The notes under the pieces were generated by a model that saw nothing but the letters and a program-made list of their open reading frames with translations, made no database searches and was not told where the DNA came from. Below, in pieces: positions 53,384-62,200 of a stretch of 64,000 bases of DNA (position 1 is the first letter of the stretch; every line of letters begins with the position of its first letter). A program made the position numbers and the translations under genes. This stretch comes from Microbulbifer pacificus (GTDB taxonomy: Bacteria; Pseudomonadota; Gammaproteobacteria; Pseudomonadales; Cellvibrionaceae): the NCBI RefSeq assembly GCF_033723955.1, contig NZ_CP137555.1, forward strand, positions 1,508,501-1,572,500, written 5' to 3'.

Positions 53384-55855
53384 ATGAAAGAGAAAGCCAA
53401 CACAAAGCCCACCGCACTGGTGAAAAAACTCGGCCTCGGCCTGTTCCTCGCCGCCGCGCTGCAGCCCGCTATTGCGAGCGAAGTGCGGGAATACCGCCAG
53501 CACCACATGCAGGACGGCGCGCTGGTAATCGACACCAGCGACAGCCAGGTCACCCTGACGCCGCTGAACAGCGCTGCGCTGGAAGTGCACTATCAGCGCG
53601 ATGGCATGAAGCAGTTGCCGTCCTTTGCCATTGCCCCCAAAAACTCGACTAAAACTGCGCAACTCAAGGCGGATGTGCAGGCGCAACTGAGCGTATCCGA
53701 AGATGCCCTGCGCCTGGCGCTCGGCGACCTCACTGCGGTTATCCACAAGTCGCCCTTCGCCATTGAATTCGAGCGCAACGGCGAACCGCTGCTGGCGGAA
53801 GAACACGGTTTCTTCGCCAACCAAACCATGCGCGGTTTCCGCTTTGCGCTGCAGGAAAATGAAAAACTGATCGGCGGCGGCCAGCGGGTGCTGGGTATGG
53901 ACCGTCGCGGCCAGCGCCTGCCGCTCTACAACAAGGCCCACTACGGCTACACCACCGAATCCGAGCAGATGTATTTCGGTCTGCCAGCGGTGATGAGCAG
54001 CAACAAATACATTCTGCTGTTCGACAACAGTGCCACCGGCACAATGGACCTCGGCGCCAGCGAACAGGACGTGATGCAGTTCGAGGCGGTGGCCGGGCGC
54101 AGCAGCTACATCGTGGTCGCCGGCAACACCTATCCGCAGCTGATCGAGAACTACGTGGACGTCACCGGCCGCCAGCCGATGCCGCCGCGCTGGGCCTTCG
54201 GCAACTTCGCCTCCCGCTTCGGTTACCACTCCGAGCAGGAAGTGCGCGACGTGGTGGAAAAATTCCGCGAAGAGGATTTCCCGCTGGACGCGCTGGTACT
54301 GGATCTGTACTGGTTCGGCCCGGATATCCAGGGTCACATGGGCAACCTGGCGTGGGACAACAAGGCGTTCCCCACCCCGGTGGACATGATGTCGGACCTG
54401 AATCAGCAGGGTATCAACACCATCCTGGTTACCGAGCCGTTCGTGCTCTCCACGGCCGAGCGCTGGGACAGCGCGGTGGCCGCCAATGCCCTGGCCAAAA
54501 ACCTCGCCGGCCAGCCGAAGAAATTTGAATTCTATTTCGGCAACACTGGCCTGATCGACGTGTTCTCCGAAGACGGTCGCGACTGGTTCTGGAATATCTA
54601 CAAAGATTTGAAAGAACAGGGTGTTGCCGGCTGGTGGGGCGACCTGGGCGAGCCGGAAGTACATCCCTCCGACACCGTACACGCGGTGGGCATGGCGGAT
54701 GAAATCCACAACGCCTACGGCCATCGCTGGGCGCAGATGCTGTTCGACAACGAAAGGGCCGCGAGTCCCGAGGAGCGCCCGTTCATCATGATGCGTGCCG
54801 GTTTCCCCGGCTCCCAGCGCTTTGGCATGATCCCCTGGACCGGCGATGTCTCCCGCGAGTGGGGCGGACTCAAACCACAGGTGGAACTGTCGCTGCAGAT
54901 GGGCCTGCTGGGCTTCGGCTACACCCACTCCGACCTCGGCGGTTTTGCCGGTGGCGAAAAATTCGATCGCGAGCTGTATATCCGCTGGCTGCAATACGGC
55001 GTATTCCAGCCGGTGTACCGCCCGCACGCGCAGGAGCACATCGCTCCGGAGCCGGTATTCCACGACCTCAAGACCCGCAATATCACCCGCGAGTTCGTCA
55101 AGCTGCGTTACCGCCTGCTGCCCTACAACTACACCCTGGCATTCGAAAACAGCCAGACCGGCATGCCGCTGATGCGCCCGCTGTTTTTTGACAATGAAAA
55201 CGATCTGGCGCTGATGGACAACAAGGATGCCTACCTGTGGGGCAACGACTTCCTGGTGGCTCCGGTAACCGATGAAGGTGCCAGGGAAGTCGCCGTACAA
55301 CTGCCCGGCGGTGTGTGGTTCGATTACTGGAACGACAACCAGTACGGCGGTGATATGGCACGAGTTAAGGTCGATCTGAAAACCATTCCCGTGCTGGTTC
55401 GCGCCGGTGCATTTATCCCCACCGTGCCGGATATGCGCAATACCCGCGAATACTCCAGCCGCAACCTGCGCCTCGATTACTACGCCCACGAATCCGCGGC
55501 GCAATCTTCCGGTTATGTCTACGAAGATGACGGTGTAACTGCGGACGCGTTTGCCAAAGGCCAGTATCAGAAACTGATGTTTGCCGGTGAGCGCAACGAT
55601 GAGGCCACCCGCTTCACCTTCACCCGCGAAGGCGACGGCTACACTGGCGCACCGGAAGGCCGGAGCATCGAACTCGTATTGCACAACTGGCAGCAGGTAC
55701 CGACCGCGATCAACGCGGGCGAACAGCCACTCACTATCGTGAGCAGTGAAAAGCAGTTGAGCAATAACGCGGCCTGGTTCGACAAGCGCGCTAAAACCCT
55801 GCACGTGAAATTTGCCTGGGACGGAAGCGAGCTTCCTCTCACCGTCAGCCACTAA
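53384..55855 (+). CDS. Exported GH31 alpha-glucosidase
   Basis: 823 residues with a signal peptide of about 31 (ending AIAS). The GH31 domain has PPRWAFGNFASRFGY at the barrel entry, the nucleophile region GWWGDLGEPE with Asp420, and acid/base region PWTGDVSREWGGL with Asp488. Beta-sandwich domains follow, including a DUF5110-type segment (YEDDGVTADAF). It should remove terminal alpha-glucose from oligosaccharides in the periplasm. WGDLGEPE is the GH31 pattern also used by alpha-glucan transglycosylases, so transfer activity cannot be excluded. Middle gene of the MalT-linked operon. Confidence 0.93.
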   Translation: MKEKANTKPTALVKKLGLGLFLAAALQPAIASEVREYRQHHMQDGALVIDTSDSQVTLTPLNSAALEVHYQRDGMKQLPSFAIAPKNSTKTAQLKADVQAQLSVSEDALRLALGDLTAVIHKSPFAIEFERNGEPLLAEEHGFFANQTMRGFRFALQENEKLIGGGQRVLGMDRRGQRLPLYNKAHYGYTTESEQMYFGLPAVMSSNKYILLFDNSATGTMDLGASEQDVMQFEAVAGRSSYIVVAGNTYPQLIENYVDVTGRQPMPPRWAFGNFASRFGYHSEQEVRDVVEKFREEDFPLDALVLDLYWFGPDIQGHMGNLAWDNKAFPTPVDMMSDLNQQGINTILVTEPFVLSTAERWDSAVAANALAKNLAGQPKKFEFYFGNTGLIDVFSEDGRDWFWNIYKDLKEQGVAGWWGDLGEPEVHPSDTVHAVGMADEIHNAYGHRWAQMLFDNERAASPEERPFIMMRAGFPGSQRFGMIPWTGDVSREWGGLKPQVELSLQMGLLGFGYTHSDLGGFAGGEKFDRELYIRWLQYGVFQPVYRPHAQEHIAPEPVFHDLKTRNITREFVKLRYRLLPYNYTLAFENSQTGMPLMRPLFFDNENDLALMDNKDAYLWGNDFLVAPVTDEGAREVAVQLPGGVWFDYWNDNQYGGDMARVKVDLKTIPVLVRAGAFIPTVPDMRNTREYSSRNLRLDYYAHESAAQSSGYVYEDDGVTADAFAKGQYQKLMFAGERNDEATRFTFTREGDGYTGAPEGRSIELVLHNWQQVPTAINAGEQPLTIVSSEKQLSNNAAWFDKRAKTLHVKFAWDGSELPLTVSH

Positions 55856-55873
55856 AACAGAACGACACTGACC

Positions 55874-57796
55874 ATGAAAAAATTTTCCCGACTGATTCTG
55901 GCATCGAGTATTGCCACTGCCCTGCTCACCGCCTGTGGCCCCGAAGCTAATGCACCGGCGCAAACCAGCGCGCCGGCGACATCCACTGCCGCTGCAGAGA
56001 ATGCAGCGAGTGTTGCACAGGTCTTCGGCAAACCGGTGATCTACCAGGTGATGACCCGTCTGTTCGGCAACACCAACCCCACCAACAAGCCGTGGGGCAC
56101 CATCGAAGAAAACGGCGTGGGCAAGTTCAGCGACTTCACCCCGCAGGCGCTGGCAGAAATCCGCGCTCTGGGAGCGGATTACATCTGGTACACCGGTGCC
56201 CTGCACCACGCGCTGGTGCGCGACTACACCGCTTACGGCATCGCCAACGACGACCCGGATGTGGTCAAGGGCCGCGCGGGTTCCCCCTACGCGATCAAGG
56301 ATTACTACAGCGTGAACCCGGACCTGGCCAGCGATCCGTCCCAGCGCATGCAAGAATTCAAGGCGCTGATCCAGCGCTCCCACGATGCGGGACTCAAGGT
56401 CATCATCGACGTCGTGCCGAACCACGTAGCGCGCAACTACCAGTCCCTGGCGAAGCCCGAGGGCGTGCGCGATTTCGGTGCCGATGACGACACCAGCGTG
56501 GCCTATGCGCGCGACAACAATTTCTACTACGTGCCCGGCGAGCCCTTCCAGGTGCCGGTGGCGGAAGACGGCTACCAGCCACTGAACGGCGAAGCCAATG
56601 CGCTGGTAGACGGGGAATTTTCCGAAATGCCGGCCAAGTGGACCGGCAACGGTAGCCGTGCGCCACAACCCGAGCAAGGCGACTGGTACGAAACGGTAAA
56701 AATCAATTTCGGGGTGCGCCCGGACGGCAGCCACGACTTCGCGGCACTGCCGGCGGAATATGCGCAGAGAGACTACCGCGCCCACGCCGGGTTCTGGGCC
56801 GACAAGGTTGTACCGGACACCTGGAAGAAATTCCGCCAGATCACCGATTACTGGCTCGCAATGGGCGTGGACGGTTTCCGCTACGACATGTCCGGCATGG
56901 TGCCGGTCGAGTTCTGGAGCTACCTCAACTCCAGCATCAAAATGCAGAAGCCGGACGCCCTGCTACTGGCGGAAATCTACGAGCCGGAGGTGTACCGGGA
57001 TTACATCCGCCTCGGCAAGATGGACTACCTGTATGACAAGGTGGGCACCTATGACGCCATTCGCGCGGTGATGGAAGGCAAGGCCGGTACCGATCCTCTG
57101 GTGGAGATCCAGCAGAGCCTCGACGGCATCGAAGACCATATGCTGCGCTTTATGGAGAACCACGACGAGCAGCGCATCGGCAGCCCGGAGTTCGCCGGTA
57201 ACCCGCGCGCCGGTATCCCTGCCATGGTGGTCTCCGCCACCATCAGCGGCGCCCCCACCCTGGTCTACTTCGGCCAGGAACTGGGTGAGCCCGGCTCTGG
57301 TGACGCCGGCTTCGGCAAAGCCAGCCGCACCACCATTTTCGATTACTGGTCCGTGCCCAGTATTCGTCGCTGGAACAACGACGGCCAGTTCAATAGCACG
57401 CAGCTGAGCGAAAGCGAACAGTCACTGCGTGCGTTCTATAGCAAGCTGCTGAACTTCTCCCACCAGAGCCCGGCGCTGACCGGCGAATATCTGGACCTGC
57501 ACCGCTACAACCGCGAGCACGGCAAAAACTACGCTGAGCAGCAGTACAGCTTTGCCCGCTGGAACGGCGACGATCGCCTGCTGGTGATTGCCAACTTTGA
57601 AGATGCCGACACTAACAGCACCCTTAAGCTTCCTGCAGAGCTGACCAAGTCCTGGCAGCTCGCGCCCGGTAAGTACACCCTTACCAACCAACTGCAGACA
57701 GGCAGTGTGGAACTGACCGTAGCGGAAGATCTCACCGGCTCCATCGAACTGTCGCTCCCCGCGCTGTCCGGCCAGGTGCTGAAACTCACCCGCTAA
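55874..57796 (+). CDS. GH13 amylase lipoprotein (SusG-like)
   Basis: 640 residues. The signal peptide ends in lipobox LLTAC (Cys21), followed by an Ala/Thr/Pro linker, so it is membrane-anchored, perhaps on the cell surface. The GH13 barrel shows VIYQVMTRLFGN, DVVPNHVARNY, and catalytic Asp338 (GFRYDMSG), Glu367 (LLAEIYEP) and Asp431 (ENHDEQR). The architecture resembles Bacteroides SusG, but no SusCD or TonB receptor is in the window. Last gene of the operon; no strong terminator follows, but repeat copy 3 begins 26 bp after its stop and could end the transcript. Confidence 0.92.
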   Translation: MKKFSRLILASSIATALLTACGPEANAPAQTSAPATSTAAAENAASVAQVFGKPVIYQVMTRLFGNTNPTNKPWGTIEENGVGKFSDFTPQALAEIRALGADYIWYTGALHHALVRDYTAYGIANDDPDVVKGRAGSPYAIKDYYSVNPDLASDPSQRMQEFKALIQRSHDAGLKVIIDVVPNHVARNYQSLAKPEGVRDFGADDDTSVAYARDNNFYYVPGEPFQVPVAEDGYQPLNGEANALVDGEFSEMPAKWTGNGSRAPQPEQGDWYETVKINFGVRPDGSHDFAALPAEYAQRDYRAHAGFWADKVVPDTWKKFRQITDYWLAMGVDGFRYDMSGMVPVEFWSYLNSSIKMQKPDALLLAEIYEPEVYRDYIRLGKMDYLYDKVGTYDAIRAVMEGKAGTDPLVEIQQSLDGIEDHMLRFMENHDEQRIGSPEFAGNPRAGIPAMVVSATISGAPTLVYFGQELGEPGSGDAGFGKASRTTIFDYWSVPSIRRWNNDGQFNSTQLSESEQSLRAFYSKLLNFSHQSPALTGEYLDLHRYNREHGKNYAEQQYSFARWNGDDRLLVIANFEDADTNSTLKLPAELTKSWQLAPGKYTLTNQLQTGSVELTVAEDLTGSIELSLPALSGQVLKLTR

Positions 57797-57821
57797 CAAT
57801 CTCTCCGAGAAGGTGCTGATA

Positions 57822-57916
57822 GTGGGTGCCACCTTGCGCGACCGTCTGCGGCCAGGACGGCCGCAGCCGAGCCCCCAGGGATGGGTTTACGGCGTGTCGC
57901 GCAAGGTGGTACCCGC
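57822..57916 (+). repeat. Nested-palindrome repeat, copy 3
   Basis: Outer arms of 21 bp (57822-57842 with 57896-57916, 19 matches). Inner eight-base stem CTGCGGCC/GGCCGCAG (57846-57853, 57859-57866), then a block 57867-57895 containing CAGGGATGGGTTTACGGCG. The block matches copies 1 and 2 as CAGGGAYGNNTTYACRGCG. It sits directly after the glycosidase operon. Confidence 0.85.
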
Positions 57917-58062
57917 TAGCTGCACCGCCACCAAATTCTCCGAGCACTATCCCAAACCCCCATCTACCAGAAACCTTCCCAGACTGATACTGTCTTAGAC
58001 CTCACGGTCAGTGCATTACACTGACTTTTTTGACTTGCGGGATCAACGGGAGGAAATCGACG

Positions 58063-58902
58063 ATGGGAAGTACGTTCAAAGACTGGCTGCTCGCCTTGGT
58101 GGTGTTGGCGGCGGTGATATTTGGTCTCTACTGGTTTGTAGTACGGGAAGCCCCCAAACCCGAAGCGCCCGCCCCCATTACCGAACCGGCGCCGCAAACC
58201 AAACCTGCCGTCGATCTCGAAGAACCCACCGAGCCGGTCATTCCGCCGACACCGGAGCCCGCCGCGCCCAAAGAAGCCCCGCGCAAACTGCCCGACCTCA
58301 ACGACAGCGATAGCGAAGCCCGCAAAGACATCATCAGCCTGTCCGCCGATGGCGCCCTGGCCAATTGGATCGTATCCGATGAAGTGGTGCGCAAATGGGT
58401 GGCTGCGGTCAACACCGCCACCAAAGGCGACCTGATGCCAAAAAACCGCCCGTTCAATAATCTTGAGGGCAACATCGCGGTCAAGGAACTGGAAACCCGT
58501 GCCGACGGGCAGAAGGTGTATGTGCTGTCGCAGGAAAACTATCAGCGCTACGACCAGCCCGTGCGCCTGTTCGCGATGGTGGATACCGACAAGGCGGTTG
58601 GGCTGTATCAGTTCTGGTACCCGCGTCTGAAACAGGCTTACGGCGAACTGGGCCTCAAGAACAAGAACTTCCACGCCGCCGTAATGGCCGCCATCGACCA
58701 GGCTCTGGCGGCACCGGAAATCGAAGGCCCGATAAAGCTGGTGCGCCCCACGGTCTACTACAAATTTGAAGATGAGAAGCTGGAAAAAATGCCCGGTCTG
58801 CACAAACTGATGATCCGCATCGGCCCGGATAATGCAGCGCGGGTGAAAGAAAAACTGCGCGAGCTCAAGGCCAGCCTGCAGAACCTGCCTAGTGACGAAT
58901 AA
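58063..58902 (+). CDS. DUF3014 membrane-anchored protein
   Basis: 279 residues from ATG 58063, preceded by GGAGG. One N-terminal helix (about 9-26, LLALVVLAAVIFGLYWFVV), then a Pro/Glu/Ala-rich spacer to residue 75, then a globular domain matching DUF3014: SLSADGALANWIVSDEVVRKWVAAVN, then NYQRYDQPVRLFAMVDTDKAVGLYQFWYPRLKQAY. Topology suggests a periplasmic domain. Function unknown. Its end converges on the outer-membrane protein gene. Confidence 0.87.
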   Translation: MGSTFKDWLLALVVLAAVIFGLYWFVVREAPKPEAPAPITEPAPQTKPAVDLEEPTEPVIPPTPEPAAPKEAPRKLPDLNDSDSEARKDIISLSADGALANWIVSDEVVRKWVAAVNTATKGDLMPKNRPFNNLEGNIAVKELETRADGQKVYVLSQENYQRYDQPVRLFAMVDTDKAVGLYQFWYPRLKQAYGELGLKNKNFHAAVMAAIDQALAAPEIEGPIKLVRPTVYYKFEDEKLEKMPGLHKLMIRIGPDNAARVKEKLRELKASLQNLPSDE

Positions 58903-58926
58903 AGTAAATGAGATAACAAAATGGAT

Positions 58927-58948
58927 TCCGGTGGCGTTCGCCACCGGA
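58927..58948. terminator. Hairpin between convergent genes
   Basis: Perfect nine-base stem TCCGGTGGC/GCCACCGGA with loop GTTC and only short T-runs. Likely transcript end for the DUF3014 gene and the converging minus-strand operon. Confidence 0.6.
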
Positions 58949-58957
58949 TTTCAGAAG

Positions 58958-59668
58958 CTAGAAAAACTCGTATTCCCACAGTAACCGCAGCGACTGGTCC
59001 GGGCTTTCATCGGTGATCCCGAAAATCAGGCCGGCCTCCCAGCGAAACTGGCGTCCCTCCCCTAACCGCCAGGCACCCAGCGCCACCGGGCCTATCCCGA
59101 GCAAATCCTCCGCGGCATAGAGCTCCACCGCCGGCTCAAATTTTTCGGTGTAGCGATAGCGTATCTGGCCGCGAAATTCTGTTTCAAATTCGTCTTCTTC
59201 CCGACCCCACTCGTAGATAAGCGCGAAGTTTCCGGTACCGGTCCAGCGACCCCACTCTTTCGCAACAAGTACCGTTGCTGCGGCTTCCCACTGGTTTTCC
59301 TCATATTTGCGCTCGAGTTCGAACAGCATGCCCCAGTCTGCAGAGTACTCACCCTGTTCGCTCAGCTGCCATTTTGCTTCGAGCTCTGCCGCTTCTATGT
59401 CGAAACCCTCACCCGGCCTTTTCTCGCCGATGGCATAGATTTCGCCAAACCAGTGTTCGGAAAAACCGTAACCGACACTGAAGTGGTGCTGCCACAGCCC
59501 ATTCAACTCTTCCTCGTCGGTATCTCGTGTGCGCACGGCACGCCATTCGATTTCCGTTTCCTGGTATTCCACGTAGGGGTCATAAACCTTGTCTACCAGT
59601 TTGCCGTCCGCCAGCGCCGGAAGGCTGGGCAAAAGTGCCGCCATCCAAATTAGCCTTCGCAGAATCAT
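58958..59668 (-). CDS. Outer-membrane beta-barrel-like protein, unrecognised family
   Basis: 236 residues from ATG 59668, after AAGGA. Signal peptide MILRRLIWMAALLPSLPALA. The mature protein is a series of alternating hydrophobic/charged strands (HHFSVGYGFSEHWFGEIYAI, WEAAATVLVAKEWGRW) and ends in aromatic WEYEFF, as expected of a barrel closed by a C-terminal Phe. It is acidic and Trp/Tyr-rich. The family was not recognised. Located four bases after the FTR1 stop, it may be the outer-membrane partner of that iron system. Confidence 0.78.
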   Translation of the reverse strand: MILRRLIWMAALLPSLPALADGKLVDKVYDPYVEYQETEIEWRAVRTRDTDEEELNGLWQHHFSVGYGFSEHWFGEIYAIGEKRPGEGFDIEAAELEAKWQLSEQGEYSADWGMLFELERKYEENQWEAAATVLVAKEWGRWTGTGNFALIYEWGREEDEFETEFRGQIRYRYTEKFEPAVELYAAEDLLGIGPVALGAWRLGEGRQFRWEAGLIFGITDESPDQSLRLLWEYEFF

Positions 59669-59672
59669 CCAT

Positions 59673-60467
59673 TTAATCCTTTTCTGGCAGCGAGCGTGAT
59701 TTGGCCCAGGCCGCAAACAAGAGCGTCGCCATCAACAACATTCCGCCGAGGTAGGCCGTAACAGCTATACGTGTGGGTGTGGCTTCATAGCCAAGCAGGG
59801 AATAGAACAGCTGGCCCAGCAGGGAATTTTCCGACAACAGTGCCGAGGTATCCCACAGAGGTGATTGCGCCGGAAGCCAGTCCGCCTGCTCGAGCAATTG
59901 TGTCGCCTGCAGGCACAGTCCGGCCCCCACCAGGGTGAGCAAGACCAACACAACCAGCAGACGCCGGTTTTTCGGCAGCCCCACCAGCAGATAATAGAAC
60001 AGTGCGCCGATACTAAAACCGATGCCGCCACCAATCAGGGCGCCCAGCAGCACGCTTTGCAGAAGGTCGGTCTGGTGACGGAACGCCATCAGATACACAT
60101 AGACTTCCGACCCTTCACGCAATGCCGCCAGCGCCACCGCCAGCACCATGCTCCACTGCAACAGCGGCAGAAACTGCTGCCTGCCGGTGCGATTCCAGAT
60201 CAGCAGAATGCCCACCACCAGCAGCAGCCCGTAAATGGCAAACTGCATCGTTGCATTCATCAGTTCCTGGCCCATACCGTCAAACGCTTCCGAAACCACG
60301 CCAATTCCGGCCCCGTAGGCAATGGAACCGAGAATCCCGCCAGCCAGCGCCATGAAAATCCAGCGCATCTGCAAGCCCAGGTAATGACTCATGGCGAGCA
60401 GGATACTGAGCAGCAGCGCCGCCTCCAGTACTTCGCGCAGCACCAGGATGACACTGGTCAACAGCAT
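59673..60467 (-). CDS. FTR1-family high-affinity iron permease
   Basis: 264 residues from ATG 60467, seven bases after GGAGG. Seven predicted helices. The two RExxE iron motifs of Ftr1/EfeU are intact: REVLE near residue 11 and REGSE near residue 117. Yeast Ftr1 and bacterial EfeU move ferric or oxidised ferrous iron with a partner oxidase or cupredoxin. The partner candidate is the cupredoxin gene 19 bp upstream. A closing helix and short basic tail complete it. A lead or other-metal specificity, known for some FTR1 relatives, cannot be excluded. Confidence 0.9.
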   Translation of the reverse strand: MLLTSVILVLREVLEAALLLSILLAMSHYLGLQMRWIFMALAGGILGSIAYGAGIGVVSEAFDGMGQELMNATMQFAIYGLLLVVGILLIWNRTGRQQFLPLLQWSMVLAVALAALREGSEVYVYLMAFRHQTDLLQSVLLGALIGGGIGFSIGALFYYLLVGLPKNRRLLVVLVLLTLVGAGLCLQATQLLEQADWLPAQSPLWDTSALLSENSLLGQLFYSLLGYEATPTRIAVTAYLGGMLLMATLLFAAWAKSRSLPEKD

Positions 60468-60486
60468 AGGCTTTTCCTCCGCATCA

Positions 60487-60846
60487 TCATTCTGCAATCA
60501 CCTTGCCCTGGGCGGTCTTCGGATTGAACTCGCCAAAAAACGGGTATTCACCCGGGGCCAGCGGTCCGATAAAAATGACCGCCTTCTGTCCGCCCATGAT
60601 CACTTTCTCGCGGTTGAGCTCGTAACTTTCAAACTCTTCCGGGGTGGCATCGCGATTCACCACGATCAGTTTGATTTTGGTATTGGCGGGCACTTTGAGT
60701 ACCGACGGATAGAACAGGTGATCGCGGATTTCGAGTTGCAGTTCCGGATAAGCGGCATTTACCGGCAGCGCCGACGCCAGCGCCAGCCCAGCGATAATTA
60801 CGATCGCGAGATTACGAAACCAGGTTTTCATCAGCGACCCTTTCAT
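60487..60846 (-). CDS. Periplasmic cupredoxin-fold protein, ligand-poor
   Basis: About 119 residues from ATG 60846 (GAGGA upstream; ATG 60831 is also possible). Signal peptide ends VNA. The mature part follows the cupredoxin_1/EfeO pattern: FYPSVLKVPANTKIKLIVVNRDATPEEFESYELNREKV, then LAPGEYPFFGEF. Where copper-binding relatives have HEF and a later Cys/His, it has EEF and FF, so a type 1 copper site is unlikely. It may bind iron with acidic ligands. Its 5' end overlaps the histidine kinase gene by about 35 bp, tying it to that two-component system. Confidence 0.83.
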   Translation of the reverse strand: MKGSLMKTWFRNLAIVIIAGLALASALPVNAAYPELQLEIRDHLFYPSVLKVPANTKIKLIVVNRDATPEEFESYELNREKVIMGGQKAVIFIGPLAPGEYPFFGEFNPKTAQGKVIAE

Positions 60847-62200
60847 GCTTGATTCCTCGCTCAACGCTTTTTTGCACGGGAAAACGCACCGCTACCGCGA
60901 GCCCCGGCGCCTGTGCATCGCGAAGGGATGACGGCCCGAGTTCGACCTGTGCATGATGCAGCTCGGCAATGTGATGCACGATGGAAAGCCCGAGGCCACA
61001 ACCGGGCACGCGGCTTTCATGGCGGTCGCCACCCACCCGGTAAAAGCGCTCGAACACCCGCTCGCGCTCTTCCTGGGGAATACCCGGACCGGAATCCTGC
61101 ACCTGCAGCACCACCGCATCTCCCTGCCGCTGCACATCCACTGCGATCCTGCCGCCCTGCGGTGTGTATTTACAGGCGTTGTTCAGCAGGTTCTGCAGCA
61201 ACAGTACCAGTGCGAACTGATCGCCATCGATATACGCGGTATTTCCCTGCAACTCTATTTCCTGCTCGCGGCGGGCAAATGCCGGATAGAGTTCGGCAAT
61301 CACGTCCCGTGCCAGCCGGTGCAGGTCAATGGATTCGAAACGCGCCGGGTAATGCTCCGGGGTCATCCGGAACAGGTTGAGCATCTGCTCCACCAGGTGC
61401 GCCATGCGCGCAATGCTGTCCTGCAACTGTTGTAGGGACCCGGGCGCCACCACCGCACTGTTTTGCAGTTGTGTCGCCAGATTGTCCGCGTGTACCTGGA
61501 TTGCGGCGATGGGTGTGCGCAGTTCGTGGGCGGCATCGGCGGAGAAGCGCCGCTCGCGGTCAAACGACGCCTGCAGGCGTTCGAGCAGCGCGTTGGTGGA
61601 ACGCACCAGTGGCAACAGTTCTTCCGGTGGCGCCGCCAGAGTCAGCGGGGCCAGGTCTTCGGCGCGTTTGTGGCGCAACTCGTCGGCGAGTTTCTTAAGG
61701 CTGGCGAGACCGTGACCAATCACCAGCCAGATCAACAGTCCTGCCACCGGCAGGCCGATCAGGATCGGCATCACCGACTGCAGCACCACCTCATCTGCGA
61801 GGCGAAAGCGCAGGTCGACCCGCTCGGCCACCCGGATCGAGCGGCCATTCGCGGAGGGACTGCTGTACACCCGCCAGCGGAACCCGGAAAAATTCTGCTC
61901 GCTAAATCCCTCCTGTGCGTCACCAATGGGGGTTGCCGGTGCGTTGTCGGAGCGCATCAGCAATTGCCCGTCGGCGGACCACACCTGGAAAGCCTGCAGG
62001 TCGTTTTCCTCTACCACCTGGGGCGCAGTCTGGTCTATGGGGATAGCCGCCAGCAGCAGTGCGGTACCCGCGACCTGGCGATCGAACAAGCGCTCCGCCT
62101 CTTCCATACTGGCGCGATAGCCGTGCAGCGCGGCGATAAAGTTCACCAGGGTAATGGTGGACAGCAGCGCGATCAGCAGGAAGATACGGATGGATTTCAA
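60812..62200 (-). CDS. Sensor histidine kinase
   Basis: 462 residues. Two membrane helices (about 6-28 and 148-168) flank a periplasmic sensor of about 120 residues. A HAMP-like stretch follows, then the H-box DAAHELRTPIAAI (phosphorylated His near 230), N-box LLNNACKYTP, and G-boxes DSGPGIP and GCGLGLSIV. Architecture resembles QseC/PmrB kinases. Its ATG overlaps the response-regulator TGA as ATGA (62197-62200). Downstream it overlaps the cupredoxin gene, so the kinase may sense iron or copper and regulate its own operon; the signal is not known. Confidence 0.92.
   Translation of the reverse strand: MKSIRIFLLIALLSTITLVNFIAALHGYRASMEEAERLFDRQVAGTALLLAAIPIDQTAPQVVEENDLQAFQVWSADGQLLMRSDNAPATPIGDAQEGFSEQNFSGFRWRVYSSPSANGRSIRVAERVDLRFRLADEVVLQSVMPILIGLPVAGLLIWLVIGHGLASLKKLADELRHKRAEDLAPLTLAAPPEELLPLVRSTNALLERLQASFDRERRFSADAAHELRTPIAAIQVHADNLATQLQNSAVVAPGSLQQLQDSIARMAHLVEQMLNLFRMTPEHYPARFESIDLHRLARDVIAELYPAFARREQEIELQGNTAYIDGDQFALVLLLQNLLNNACKYTPQGGRIAVDVQRQGDAVVLQVQDSGPGIPQEERERVFERFYRVGGDRHESRVPGCGLGLSIVHHIAELHHAQVELGPSSLRDAQAPGLAVAVRFPVQKSVERGIKHERVADENLVS

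Noticed and set aside
53168..56785. Open frame of 1205 residues on the minus strand
   Set aside because: It is antisense to three well-supported glycosidase genes with intact catalytic residues. High GC at third positions keeps the opposite frame open; the translation has no family features.
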